Origin: Bacteroidota bacterium
GTDB lineage: Bacteria > Bacteroidota > Ignavibacteria > Ignavibacteriales > Ignavibacteriaceae
Direction: 5' to 3'
Length of the DNA: 23,619 nucleotides
Assembly: GCA_023453665.1 (NCBI GenBank)
Contig: JAEXTA010000153.1
Coordinates: forward strand, 1-23,619
Part shown: piece by piece, positions 1 through 8,105 of the stretch
Numbering within the stretch: the stretch's first letter is position 1
How the letters are laid out: every line of letters begins with the position of its first letter
Notes under the pieces: model-generated
What the model was told of the DNA's origin: nothing
Databases searched by the model: none
What the model saw: the letters and a program-made list of their open reading frames with translations, nothing else
Program-made: the position numbers and the translations under genes

Positions 1-925
1 ACATAATCTCGTATGCCGTCATTCCATTTTCACGCAACGGAACTTTATTGAGATCCACCTTCATCCCTGATTTACCCTTTGCGCTCATTTCACTTGTAGA
101 ACATGAAATTCCTGCAGCTCCCATATCCTGTATTCCAACCAACCATCCGTTACGGATTATTTCCAATGAGGCTTCAAGTAAAAGTTTTTCTGTGAACGGA
201 TCACCCACCTGTACTGATGGTCTTTTTGCCTCTGACTTTTCAGATATTTCTTCTGAAGCAAAAGTAGCGCCGTGTATTCCATCTCTTCCTGTGGATGAGC
301 CGACAATCATAACAGCATTGCCGACACCTTCTGCTGTTGCACTTGCAACATTTCCGGGTTTTACTATTCCGACTGCCATTGCATTAACAAGAGGATTGTC
401 CTGGTAGGATTCATCAAAATAAACTTCACCAGCAACTGTTGGAACTCCGAAACTGTTTCCATAATCGCCGATACCTTTTACAACACCATCAAATAAAAAT
501 CGGGTTCGTGCGTCATCAAGTGAACCGAAGCGTAGTGAATTGAGTGACGCGATTGGTCGTGCGCCCATTGTGAAGATGTCTCTCATAATTCCACCGACGC
601 CTGTTGCAGCACCCTGGTAAGGTTCAACAGCGGAAGGATGATTGTGACTTTCAATTTTAAAACAAACAGCAAGTCCATCGCCTATGTCAATCAATCCGGC
701 GTTTTCCTCTCCCGCGCCGACCATAAGCTTGCCGCCGTCACGTGGTAATGTTTTTAAAAGTGCGATTGAATTTTTATAACTGCAATGTTCACTCCACATC
801 ACACTGAAAATTCCGAGTTCGGTGAATGATGGTATACGTCCTAATATTTTTTGAATGCGTTGATATTCTTCTTCGGTTAGTCCGTGTTCGAGTGCAAGTT
901 CAAGAGTTACTTCGGGTTCTTTCAT
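1..925 (-). CDS. purL: phosphoribosylformylglycinamidine synthase subunit PurL (partial, N-terminal 308 residues)
   Basis: PurL is the ATP-dependent synthetase subunit that converts FGAR to FGAM in de novo purine synthesis, normally with PurS and PurQ. The reading frame starts at the ATG at 925 (MKEPEVTLELALEHG) and is open to the left edge, so the C-terminal part lies outside the window. Visible family signatures are the SEHCSYKNS segment near residues 44-52, the ESHNHPSAVEPYQGAATG metal/nucleotide-binding segment followed by GGIMRDIFTMGARPIA, and a later VGDPFTEKLLLEAS and GIQDMGAAG segment. The downstream side is outside the window, so neighbouring pur genes cannot be seen. Upstream, about 100 bases separate it from the terminator of the barrel-protein cluster, so it is probably transcribed separately. 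No clear Shine-Dalgarno site precedes the ATG. The identification is firm; only completeness is unknown. Confidence 0.95.
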   Translation of the reverse strand, partial: MKEPEVTLELALEHGLTEEEYQRIQKILGRIPSFTELGIFSVMWSEHCSYKNSIALLKTLPRDGGKLMVGAGEENAGLIDIGDGLAVCFKIESHNHPSAVEPYQGAATGVGGIMRDIFTMGARPIASLNSLRFGSLDDARTRFLFDGVVKGIGDYGNSFGVPTVAGEVYFDESYQDNPLVNAMAVGIVKPGNVASATAEGVGNAVMIVGSSTGRDGIHGATFASEEISEKSEAKRPSVQVGDPFTEKLLLEASLEIIRNGWLVGIQDMGAAGISCSTSEMSAKGKSGMKVDLNKVPLRENGMTAYEIM

Positions 926-1026
926 TAATAAATCCGGAATAGTTTAATAAATAGTCGTTGTAATATAATACTTTGAAAATTTGTGAGGAAACTGAATTTG
1001 ATTATGATTTAATGTCGAACTTCAAT

Positions 1027-1052
1027 AAAAAAGGCTGGCAATACTGCCAACC
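1027..1052 (-). terminator. rho-independent terminator after the PorV-like gene
   Basis: On the minus strand an 8-bp stem (GGTTGGCA with TGCCAGCC, one G-T wobble) closes a 4-base loop and is followed directly by six T. It lies about 28 bases past the stop codon at 1080 and ends the barrel-protein transcript before purL. Confidence 0.85.
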
Positions 1053-1079
1053 TTTAATAAAATTTTCTTTGTGTGTATG

Positions 1080-2330
1080 TTAAAACAACGATGTTATATT
1101 CTGAAAATGAATTGATAGTCCAGTGATGTTTGATTCGACTTCATGACCGGAGAAGTAATCAATGTCGTAATATCGTATATCAAGATGTTCGGCCAGAAAA
1201 TCTGTTACAGGATCGTTAGCCCAATAAGCATATAACTTGAATAAACCTTTTGCTCTGATACCAATACCACTTGTTTCTCTAGCATCCCAATAACCACTCC
1301 CTGAAAAATGCCCCGCATAGATTGTCAAGGTTTCAAAAATGTCTATTGCCAATCCGCTGCGGGATATAATTTTATCATCTCCTTCTATTTCGATCACGTT
1401 TTTCCAGAATTTCAAATCACTTAGTGTAGATTGGTATTCCCCAATTGTTCGTGTTGTCGAATCCTGAACTATTCTATTCGCCCCAACCAGAACGTCCTCA
1501 GCTTCGACAGTGAAAGAAAATTTGAAAGTATTAATTGCGAAATTATCTTCCATCAGATCCAGCCCAAAATTAATTCCATAGCCGAGTCTGTCTGTCCGGG
1601 GTAATGGATCAGCTTGAGTTGGTTCGATATAGTACACGAAGTCACCGACATTATTTCTTGCATAACCAATTAAAAAATTTAAATCAGGTTTTAGTTTGGT
1701 TTCTTGTCCGAAAAAAAAGTTATCATCAATCAGTTTTATAATAGGGACATTTAGTAAGAGCCCGTAGTCATAAACACTTGTCTCCAGAGTAGCAATATTC
1801 ACATTATTCAACGAAACAAAATCCAAAGCTTGTGAAGTGATATCTTTATAAGTAAATCCTGCATGTAGCTGAACATAATAATCGATTCCTACACCTAATG
1901 AAAATGCATTGTAGCTGTCCTCGGGTATAAGTGTTTGCTGATTATACTGGTAGCTACCAAAACGCATTTCTGATTTTGCATAACCAAATCCAATGGACAG
2001 TGGAAAATTAATCTCATCTTCGAGATTATATCCCATATTAATGGCAAATGAATTTATCTCAAATTCATCAAAGCCAAGCCAATCAACTTTACTAGGATAA
2101 AAGATAAATGATAAATTATTTGTCCTGCTTGAAAAACCTAGTTGTGCCGGGTTATATAAAACAGCTAACGGATCATCATTAGGAATTGCAGTTCCCGTAC
2201 CACCCATCGCCATTGATGAAGGTGAAACCGGTAACATTAAGAACGGAATTGCCGCTTCTCCCTGAGGGAAAATATTCCAATTTAATATTATGCTTAAGAA
2301 TGCTGCTGCGAGAAATGTTTTTGCTTTCAT
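1080..2330 (-). CDS. PorV/PorQ-like outer-membrane beta-barrel protein
   Basis: This is a 416-residue exported protein, probably a FadL-superfamily barrel in the outer membrane. Residues 1-26 form a signal peptide (hydrophobic core FLAAAFLSIILNW, cleavage near the QGEAA segment). Residues 29-66 read like the start of PorV/PorQ and UPF0164-type proteins: FLMLPVSPSSMAMGGTGTA, then DDPLAVLYNPAQLGF, matching the family pattern AMGGAG..A..D...NPA.L. The rest alternates polar and aromatic residues as expected for beta strands, and the chain ends in Phe, typical of Bam substrates. It lies 53 bases after a second barrel gene on the same strand and is followed by a terminator. In Bacteroidota, PorV shuttles type IX secretion cargo, but no other T9SS gene is in the window, so function stays open. 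The family call is by motif only. Confidence 0.65.
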   Translation of the reverse strand: MKAKTFLAAAFLSIILNWNIFPQGEAAIPFLMLPVSPSSMAMGGTGTAIPNDDPLAVLYNPAQLGFSSRTNNLSFIFYPSKVDWLGFDEFEINSFAINMGYNLEDEINFPLSIGFGYAKSEMRFGSYQYNQQTLIPEDSYNAFSLGVGIDYYVQLHAGFTYKDITSQALDFVSLNNVNIATLETSVYDYGLLLNVPIIKLIDDNFFFGQETKLKPDLNFLIGYARNNVGDFVYYIEPTQADPLPRTDRLGYGINFGLDLMEDNFAINTFKFSFTVEAEDVLVGANRIVQDSTTRTIGEYQSTLSDLKFWKNVIEIEGDDKIISRSGLAIDIFETLTIYAGHFSGSGYWDARETSGIGIRAKGLFKLYAYWANDPVTDFLAEHLDIRYYDIDYFSGHEVESNITGLSIHFQNITSLF

Positions 2331-2383
2331 TTTATGCCCAATCCATTGTGAATAATAATTCGTTAATTGATAATAGTATTATG

Positions 2384-3562
2384 TTAGAGTGTTAAGCCCA
2401 ATGCTATCTTCCCTATTGTTTGTTCTCTGAATTTTCCTGACAAAAGATGTGAATCCGCTAGTGCAATATCTATATTAATATTGTTCAAGGATAGTTTTAA
2501 TCCTGCTGTTATAAAGAATACATCAAAATCATCAAACACACTTGAGAAATTTTCTTCTTCTTTCAATTCCATAGCCGAGGAATAAAATCCGAATGATGCA
2601 TTAACTGTTTCACTAAAACTAAAAACAGCACTTGTCGAATATATAAGTTGATTCTCCCATCGAGTTGGCTGTCCTTGCCAGAGAATGAAATTCAAACTGG
2701 TTAATAACTTTAATTTTTTAGTAACATCAATTGATAAATCTGAATTTATTTGATCTGGCAAATGTGATGAAATTGAAGGAACAACATCTATAACGTAAAT
2801 TGAAGAATCACCGCTGGGATCCGGGTCAAATACTTTTGATGGAAAATTAGTTTCAACCTTTCCATTAAATTCAATTTTGCTCTGGTACATTAATCCCAGA
2901 TCAATTGAGCGATTTTCATCAAGTGAATATTTATAGAATATGCCTGCACTTAATGCGGGTGAATAATCTTCTGCATTAAATTCATTTCTATACAATTTAG
3001 TGTAGTCATAAAATCTCCCAAGTGAAAATTTCAATCCTACGTTTAAATTGTCTTTACTAAAAACATTCTCAAAAGAATACGCTGACGTAATACCAAAATC
3101 CTGAATCACAGTTTCCATTGTTGGGGAGAATAATTCACCTGTACCATAAGGATTTTCCATAGTTGTAACGGGGACTGGTTCAATGTCAACCGACATATTG
3201 TAACACTGACCGAAACTAATTCCTAAAGAGAAATCTTCGAAATTTATTACAGCTCCGAATGATTGAGGTATGATATTATGTACCCGGCTCACATCTATAT
3301 CAACGAAATAACCATCTTTAATATTTGTATTGAATTGATAGGAAAGACCGAGTGAGTAATTTTTAAACTGAGTTATTGTGGCAGGATTCATAAAAGAAAG
3401 ATTTGACACATCATTATAAATCGAAGAACTGCCGTATGAACTTAACAAACCAATTCCAAAACCTTGCGGAAAAGAAGTTGCACGACTTTCAGTTCCTTGG
3501 CTGGATTGAGAAAAAATATTTAGACTTACTAAAACACAATAAAACAGAACATACTTATTCAT
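2384..3562 (-). CDS. FadL/OmpP1-like outer-membrane barrel protein
   Basis: This 392-residue protein has a signal peptide at residues 1-19 (MNKYVLFYCVLVSLNIFSQ). The mature start includes FPQGFGIGLLSSYGSSSIY and NDVSNLSFMNPATITQF, the glycine-serine and NPA signature of FadL-type barrels; the remainder consists of alternating strands with repeated Y, F and G, ending KIALGLTL. A strong purine-rich ribosome site (AAGGGGGG) precedes the ATG at 3562. It is the middle gene of a lipoprotein, barrel, barrel set on the minus strand. The short spacing to both neighbours (34 and 53 bases) supports one operon. Ligand and role cannot be read from the sequence; a general long-chain hydrophobic transport porin or a PorV-like shuttle are both possible. 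Confidence 0.6.
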   Translation of the reverse strand: MNKYVLFYCVLVSLNIFSQSSQGTESRATSFPQGFGIGLLSSYGSSSIYNDVSNLSFMNPATITQFKNYSLGLSYQFNTNIKDGYFVDIDVSRVHNIIPQSFGAVINFEDFSLGISFGQCYNMSVDIEPVPVTTMENPYGTGELFSPTMETVIQDFGITSAYSFENVFSKDNLNVGLKFSLGRFYDYTKLYRNEFNAEDYSPALSAGIFYKYSLDENRSIDLGLMYQSKIEFNGKVETNFPSKVFDPDPSGDSSIYVIDVVPSISSHLPDQINSDLSIDVTKKLKLLTSLNFILWQGQPTRWENQLIYSTSAVFSFSETVNASFGFYSSAMELKEEENFSSVFDDFDVFFITAGLKLSLNNINIDIALADSHLLSGKFREQTIGKIALGLTL

Positions 3563-3596
3563 AAGAACCCCCCTTAATTAATTTTTTTAGATTCAG

Positions 3597-4076
3597 CTAT
3601 AACTTATCGTCAAAAATCACTTTCCCTTGTTTGTCATAAGTTATATTACGCACCAGTTTATTTTTTTCATAAGTCTGTTTTGCTTCAAGTTTACCGTCGG
3701 GATAATAACGCAGTGTTTCTCCATTAAGCAGACCATCTTCATAGTTAGCTACCATTTTTAATGAACCATCGGGATAAAATGCTTTAAACTCACCTACCAT
3801 CATTCCGTTTTCAAACATAACTTCAGATGAAACATTTCCTACTTCATCATAAGCAATCATTAATCCTTCACGGACACCATTCCTGTATTCAGTTTCTGAC
3901 TTAACAGCGCCATTTTTATGATATGCTAATTTTACTTCACCCTTTCGCTCAACCTGTTTCCTTGTTTTGGTTTGAACTACGTTTTCCTGCGGCTGGTCTT
4001 TATTTTCCTGGCATCCGCCGATAACTGTATAAAGTGCAATCAATATTATAGTCAGTGAATTAAAAACTCTTGTCAT
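3597..4076 (-). CDS. lipoprotein with MORN-type (YwqK-like) repeats
   Basis: This 159-residue lipoprotein has a lipobox at VIGGC, with the lipidated Cys at residue 22. After a charged linker (residues 23-47) come about five tandem repeats of roughly 23 residues built on the pattern YxxGxxxxExxYxxGxxxG, for example YHKNGAVKSETEYRNGVREG, YDEVGNVSSEVMFENGMMVG and YPDGSLKMVANYEDGLLNG. This is the MORN_2 variant repeat seen in YwqK-family proteins. The repeats form a beta-hairpin ladder that usually serves binding or scaffolding, not catalysis. Annotation pipelines often label this family a toxin-antitoxin antitoxin; nothing here supports that, because no toxin gene is adjacent and the protein is exported. 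It is first in a three-gene envelope set and may associate with the two barrels. Confidence 0.75.
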   Translation of the reverse strand: MTRVFNSLTIILIALYTVIGGCQENKDQPQENVVQTKTRKQVERKGEVKLAYHKNGAVKSETEYRNGVREGLMIAYDEVGNVSSEVMFENGMMVGEFKAFYPDGSLKMVANYEDGLLNGETLRYYPDGKLEAKQTYEKNKLVRNITYDKQGKVIFDDKL

Positions 4077-4150
4077 CTGTGATCCTGTATTTATTTTCTA
4101 TTACAAAGTTATCACTTGTTCATGAAAATCGAAATTGAATTTTTTATCCG

Positions 4151-4840
4151 TCAGATATTTAAAAACTCATCCCAAATTTTATAAAGCTGGTATGTAGCGT
4201 AAATATCCTCACCGCAGTAAATGGCTATGTCTTTAATTCTTCCTGCTTCATAAAGATTTTTTACTTCCATACCTGATACGCCTTTTGATTTTGGTGATTC
4301 AACTCCGAAAGCGTGACAATAAAAATCCAGGTTGAATTTTCTTGTTATTCCATAATAAGTGAACTGTTCCAGCAGGTCTATATGATTACCCGAATCATAC
4401 CTGTTTTTAATTAATGCTTTTGTAGGTTTGATTTTATGAATCGCAGAACGAAGCATCATGAATGGCACATCAAAATTTCTTCCGTTAAATGTTATGAACT
4501 GGTCGGTGACTTCGGCTATCCGCCAGAATGATTTTAACATTTCTTCTTCACTAAGACTTTTGTACTGAACATTTTTTTCTTCTGATTTCCATTCCTCTAC
4601 TTTGTCGCCTTCGTAATAGACATAAGCTTTTTCAGCAGTCACATCGAATATTCCAATTGCAATTACTTTAGCTGTGAATGGATAGAGACTTGTGAACCTG
4701 ATAGCATCTTCAATTCTTGTTGAACGGGTTTTATCATCAGCTTCTTTTTCCGCATAACGAAGTAAATATTCCTGCTGACTTTCCGATAAAGAATCAAATG
4801 GATATGCACAGGTTTCTATATCGAAGACTAACTTTCTCAT
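4151..4840 (-). CDS. PolB-like 3'-5' exonuclease (DEDDy), stand-alone
   Basis: This 229-residue protein is a predicted DNA polymerase B-type proofreading exonuclease domain without a polymerase. The three exonuclease motifs are intact: Exo I with D7 and E9 (VFDIET), Exo II with N119 to D124 (FNGRNFD), and Exo III with Y208 and D212 (YCGED), so it belongs to the DEDDy group with two catalytic metal ions. A good ribosome site (GGAGGG) precedes the ATG at 4840. It lies 38 bases after the thioesterase gene and is the last gene of the long minus-strand run. Likely roles are 3'-end trimming in DNA repair or RNA processing; the partner and substrate cannot be told from sequence. A ribonuclease role is possible, since the same fold handles both. 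Confidence 0.85.
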   Translation of the reverse strand: MRKLVFDIETCAYPFDSLSESQQEYLLRYAEKEADDKTRSTRIEDAIRFTSLYPFTAKVIAIGIFDVTAEKAYVYYEGDKVEEWKSEEKNVQYKSLSEEEMLKSFWRIAEVTDQFITFNGRNFDVPFMMLRSAIHKIKPTKALIKNRYDSGNHIDLLEQFTYYGITRKFNLDFYCHAFGVESPKSKGVSGMEVKNLYEAGRIKDIAIYCGEDIYATYQLYKIWDEFLNI

Positions 4841-4878
4841 AGAGCCCTCCGTTAATATGTTGTGACGAATTATTTTTT

Positions 4879-5319
4879 TTACAGTACGACTAAATCTTTT
4901 TCAAATGCTTTTACTGCTGCCACAAATTTTTCAGGAAGAGGTGTAGATTTTTTTGTTTTGGGATCAACATGAACAACAACACCGGAACCATCGACTATTA
5001 ATTCATTTGTCTTTGCGTTTACAATCAAATGTTCAAATCCATAAGAGGAATTTTTTATAAAAGAAACTTTTGAATAAATAATCAGTTCGTCATCAAATCT
5101 TGCGTGATTTCTGTAATTGATTTCATTACGAACCATAAAAAACAAACTTCCATCTGTAAATAATCCTTTTCCCGGAATAAGCCCAAGCTCTTTTACATAC
5201 TGTAAACGTGCGTGTTCAAAATAATTTATATAAACAGCATTGTTGCATACACCAAGCATATCAACTTCGTGAAAGCGGACGGTTACTTTCGTTTGATGGA
5301 TAAATTTATCTATGTTCAT
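4879..5319 (-). CDS. 4HBT-superfamily acyl-CoA thioesterase (YbgC/FadM-like)
   Basis: This 146-residue single hotdog-domain protein probably hydrolyses acyl-CoA thioesters in the cytoplasm. The N-terminal segment VRFHEVDMLGVCNNAVYINYFEHAR (residues 14-38) matches the family pattern R..D.D..G...N..Y..YFE.AR, with D20 as the probable catalytic aspartate. YbgC proteins usually have His-Ala-Asn-Tyr after the G-V-V step; here it is NNAVY, the variant common in 4-hydroxybenzoyl-CoA thioesterase relatives. Chain length is normal for the family. It is preceded by an 88-base spacer carrying short repeats, which separates it from ltaE, so it may have its own promoter. The acyl substrate is unknown. Confidence 0.82.
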   Translation of the reverse strand: MNIDKFIHQTKVTVRFHEVDMLGVCNNAVYINYFEHARLQYVKELGLIPGKGLFTDGSLFFMVRNEINYRNHARFDDELIIYSKVSFIKNSSYGFEHLIVNAKTNELIVDGSGVVVHVDPKTKKSTPLPEKFVAAVKAFEKDLVVL

Positions 5320-5367
5320 AAAATTTTATTTTAATTGTTGAATTGCACATTATCTCATTGCTATTCC

Positions 5368-5399
5368 AACAATTTAACAATGAAACAATAGAGCAATGA
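5368..5399. repeat. tandem octamer repeat, four copies
   Basis: The ltaE-thioesterase spacer (5320-5407) contains four head-to-tail 8-base units (AACAATTT, AACAATGA, AACAATAG, AGCAATGA), with AnCAAT constant in each. The left half of the spacer (about 5329-5365) carries the same CAAT-type words in inverted orientation, so the spacer can fold on itself. Its function is unknown. Confidence 0.6.
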
Positions 5400-5407
5400 A
5401 CTAAGGT

Positions 5408-6442
5408 TTAACGCCTCACAACTCTATACAAAATTTCCGATGCCGCTTTAATTTCTTCGAACGAAACATCAAGATGTGTTATCGCCCGCACCAAATCTAC
5501 TTTACCGACCGATAAAAGTAAACCTTCTTTCTTACATAACTGAATTATTTCTTCTACCGGATGTATTAATGGTTTGAAAAGAAGTATGTTCGTCTGAACA
5601 GAATTCATATCAATTTCAAAAGCATCATTGTTATTAATTTCTTTAGCCAGGTATTGAGCTTTTTCATGATCTTTAGTTAGTCTGTCAATATTATTCTTTA
5701 GCGCATACAAACCTGCAGCAGCAAGAATTCCGACCTGCCGCATTCCTCCGCCCCAGCTTTTTCGAACGCGGTATGCTTCTTTAATAAATTCTTTTGTGCC
5801 GGCAATTATTGAACCAACAGGCGCTCCGAGTCCCTTTGATAAACAGCATGAAACAGAATCAAAGTGTGAAGCATATTCTTTAACAGAAATTCCGGTTGCG
5901 ACTGATGCGTTCCAGATTCTTGCACCATCAAGATGATAATACAGGTTATATTTTTTTGCCAATGATTTTAATGATAAAATATTTTCCATCGGCCAGATTG
6001 TTCCGCCGCCGCGGTTGTGTGTGTTTTCAACTTCAATAACTTTTGTTCTTGGCATATAATAAGCTGAAGAAGGACGAATCAAAGGTTCAACCTGTTCAGG
6101 AGTTATCACTCCCATCTTGCCATCAACAGGGAAAAGCTGAATGCCGCTTATTGCAGCCGGTGAACCCGATTCATAATTAAAAATATGAGCATCACGTTCG
6201 CAGATAACTTCATCACCGGGATTTGTAAGCACATTTAAACATATCTGGTTACCCATCACACCGCTTGAAACAAAAAGTGCAGCTTCTTTACCGAGAAGAT
6301 CAGCAGCATATTCTTCAAGCGCATTTACAGTCGGATCTTCTTTAAAAACATCATCGCCAACTTCAGCATCATACATTGCTTTACGCATTGCATCAGATGG
6401 TTTTGTGACTGTATCACTTCTGAGATCAATTATTTTTTTCAT
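5408..6442 (-). CDS. ltaE: low-specificity L-threonine aldolase (PLP-dependent)
   Basis: LtaE cleaves L-threonine and L-allo-threonine to glycine and acetaldehyde. The 344-residue chain begins with the family signature IDLRSDTVTKPSDAMRKAM, has the GDDVFKEDPTVNALE segment, the LDGARIWNA segment (residues 171-179) that contacts the cofactor, and CLSKGLGAPVGS with the Schiff-base lysine K203. Length is typical. The ATG at 6442 lies 17 bases inside the end of lnt, so the two genes are probably translationally coupled. There is no metabolic link to lnt, and the pairing looks like a shared housekeeping transcript. The related beta-eliminating lyases (tryptophanase, tyrosine phenol-lyase) are much longer and are excluded. 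Confidence 0.93.
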   Translation of the reverse strand: MKKIIDLRSDTVTKPSDAMRKAMYDAEVGDDVFKEDPTVNALEEYAADLLGKEAALFVSSGVMGNQICLNVLTNPGDEVICERDAHIFNYESGSPAAISGIQLFPVDGKMGVITPEQVEPLIRPSSAYYMPRTKVIEVENTHNRGGGTIWPMENILSLKSLAKKYNLYYHLDGARIWNASVATGISVKEYASHFDSVSCCLSKGLGAPVGSIIAGTKEFIKEAYRVRKSWGGGMRQVGILAAAGLYALKNNIDRLTKDHEKAQYLAKEINNNDAFEIDMNSVQTNILLFKPLIHPVEEIIQLCKKEGLLLSVGKVDLVRAITHLDVSFEEIKAASEILYRVVRR

Positions 6443-8105
6443 CTTCTTCTTTGAACAATATTTTTTTTAATCGTAATAAAATAAATAGTCCGATTATCCA
6501 AACTGAAAACGCAGAACAAAGAACAGGAACGATCAGTGGATTCTTTGTATAAAATGTTTCTTCTTCTGAAAGCGGAACATCTACTGTTAAATGAGTTGTC
6601 TGAAACATTTCCGTTTCAACAATTGTTTTACCAACAGGATTTATGAAACAGCTAACACCACCATTAGCAGAACGTAAAACTGACCTCCTGTTTTCAATTG
6701 CCCGAAGCACAGCTATTTCTTTATGTTGAAATGGTCCGCTTAATCTTCCGTACCAGCTGTCATTTGTTACAACTGTAATTATCTGTGCACCCTTATGAAC
6801 AAATGATGAAACAAAATCCGGGTATAGTGATTCATAACAAACCAACCCGTTTACTTTTATTGTATCATCAGCATCATCTTTCATAATGAACACAGTTGTA
6901 TCCTGACCAACATTCCAACCGCTTAATCCAACTCCCCACTTCAATAATTTACCGAGGAACGGGAGCTTATCAACGTAAGGAACACGTTCGCCAAACGGTA
7001 CTAATTTCATCTTTCCGTATTTCTGAATTTCAAAATTACCAGGCGAGAAAAAATAAATTGCATTGTAAGTCGCGTAGTAAAACTTTTCTTCTGCAGCATA
7101 TTTAACATCCGGCGGCTTTGTGTCATTGTCATCGTAGTAGCGCATATCGGGCATACCGGTTAAAAGATAGTTCCCAGACTTATCCAGCAGTGAATGAATT
7201 GAATCAAGTGTTGATCCGTGGTTTCCATTCAACAGGTAAACAGGCAATGCAGTTTCTGGCCAGAGAAGCAGTTGTGAACCTTCACCAATTGCCTGTCTTG
7301 ATTGGGTGAGGTACTTGTTTACGAGTGCATCAAGATTTCCGCCAGCCCATTTATCCCACGGATCAATATCAGGCTGAATGATCCCAACCTTTAAATGTTT
7401 TGCTGGGGATTTGTAATTATTTATTCTTATAAATCCATACACGATGAAGAAAATGAAAATCAGAAATGCTACTGAAAATTTTATTATTGATTTTTTTCGA
7501 TCTGTATTAAAATTTTTACAGCCTTCATACAAAATCACATTAATAAAAAGAATGACCAGAGAAACTCCCAGAACACCAATTGTATCAGCGATTTGTATGA
7601 ATGAAAGAAACTTTGCCAACCCGCTTCCAAGTGTTAACCATGGAAAACTCATTTCATTTATCATATGAAGATATTCAAGTGCGATAAAGAAAAGAGGGTA
7701 AAGCCAGATTGTGTTTTTATTTGGAAATATTTGCCGTGAAAAATAAATCAGGGTAGTCGGTATCATATAAAGTATCGGCATAAAGAATACAAGCATTACA
7801 CCGCTTATCATCAGGTATGGATCAGCAGTAGCCTGCCAGCTTCCAACCCAATACAGAGTTATTGCACTGAATACAAAAAATGCAAGATAAGTTGCACGGT
7901 TTAACTCAGCTAAAGTTTTTCTTTCGGCGATTACGCTGAAAAAAGAGATAAGCACACCGAACATTAAAAGTGAAAACGGAAATGGAAATGGTGGAAAAGA
8001 AATTCCAAGTAAAGTTCCGCTGAGGATAAGTTTGATTCTCTGCTGTTTAAGTCTTTTCTTTTCTTCAGGTGTAAGAACAACTTTATTTTTTTTTGAAAAC
8101 CACAT
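6426..8105 (-). CDS. lnt: apolipoprotein N-acyltransferase
   Basis: Lnt transfers the third acyl chain onto the N-terminal cysteine of lipoproteins at the periplasmic face of the inner membrane. The 559-residue protein has N-terminal transmembrane helices between about residues 24 and 225, then a nitrilase-like periplasmic domain (about 235-500), and a last helix near 520-545. The catalytic triad is visible: E284 in LLWPETALP, K365 in YGKMKLVPFGERVPY and C423 in GLVCYES. The ATG at 8105 shares one base with the dedA stop (TGATG); a GTG one codon upstream (8108) gives a 4-base overlap and is almost equally good. Its presence shows that full triacylation of lipoproteins, such as the MORN-repeat lipoprotein at 3597-4076, is expected in this organism. 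Confidence 0.94.
   Translation of the reverse strand: MWFSKKNKVVLTPEEKKRLKQQRIKLILSGTLLGISFPPFPFPFSLLMFGVLISFFSVIAERKTLAELNRATYLAFFVFSAITLYWVGSWQATADPYLMISGVMLVFFMPILYMIPTTLIYFSRQIFPNKNTIWLYPLFFIALEYLHMINEMSFPWLTLGSGLAKFLSFIQIADTIGVLGVSLVILFINVILYEGCKNFNTDRKKSIIKFSVAFLIFIFFIVYGFIRINNYKSPAKHLKVGIIQPDIDPWDKWAGGNLDALVNKYLTQSRQAIGEGSQLLLWPETALPVYLLNGNHGSTLDSIHSLLDKSGNYLLTGMPDMRYYDDNDTKPPDVKYAAEEKFYYATYNAIYFFSPGNFEIQKYGKMKLVPFGERVPYVDKLPFLGKLLKWGVGLSGWNVGQDTTVFIMKDDADDTIKVNGLVCYESLYPDFVSSFVHKGAQIITVVTNDSWYGRLSGPFQHKEIAVLRAIENRRSVLRSANGGVSCFINPVGKTIVETEMFQTTHLTVDVPLSEEETFYTKNPLIVPVLCSAFSVWIIGLFILLRLKKILFKEEDEKNN

Noticed and set aside
48..407. Plus-strand open frame of 119 codons
   Set aside because: It lies antisense to purL, whose minus-strand frame is intact and clearly recognisable.
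3164..3187. TGTAACG followed by GTC, resembling the ECF promoter
   Set aside because: The spacer is 14 bases instead of 17, the -35 differs in one base and the site is inside a coding region on the opposite strand.
3597..4076. Antitoxin label for the MORN-repeat protein
   Set aside because: It is a secreted lipoprotein with no toxin gene next to it.
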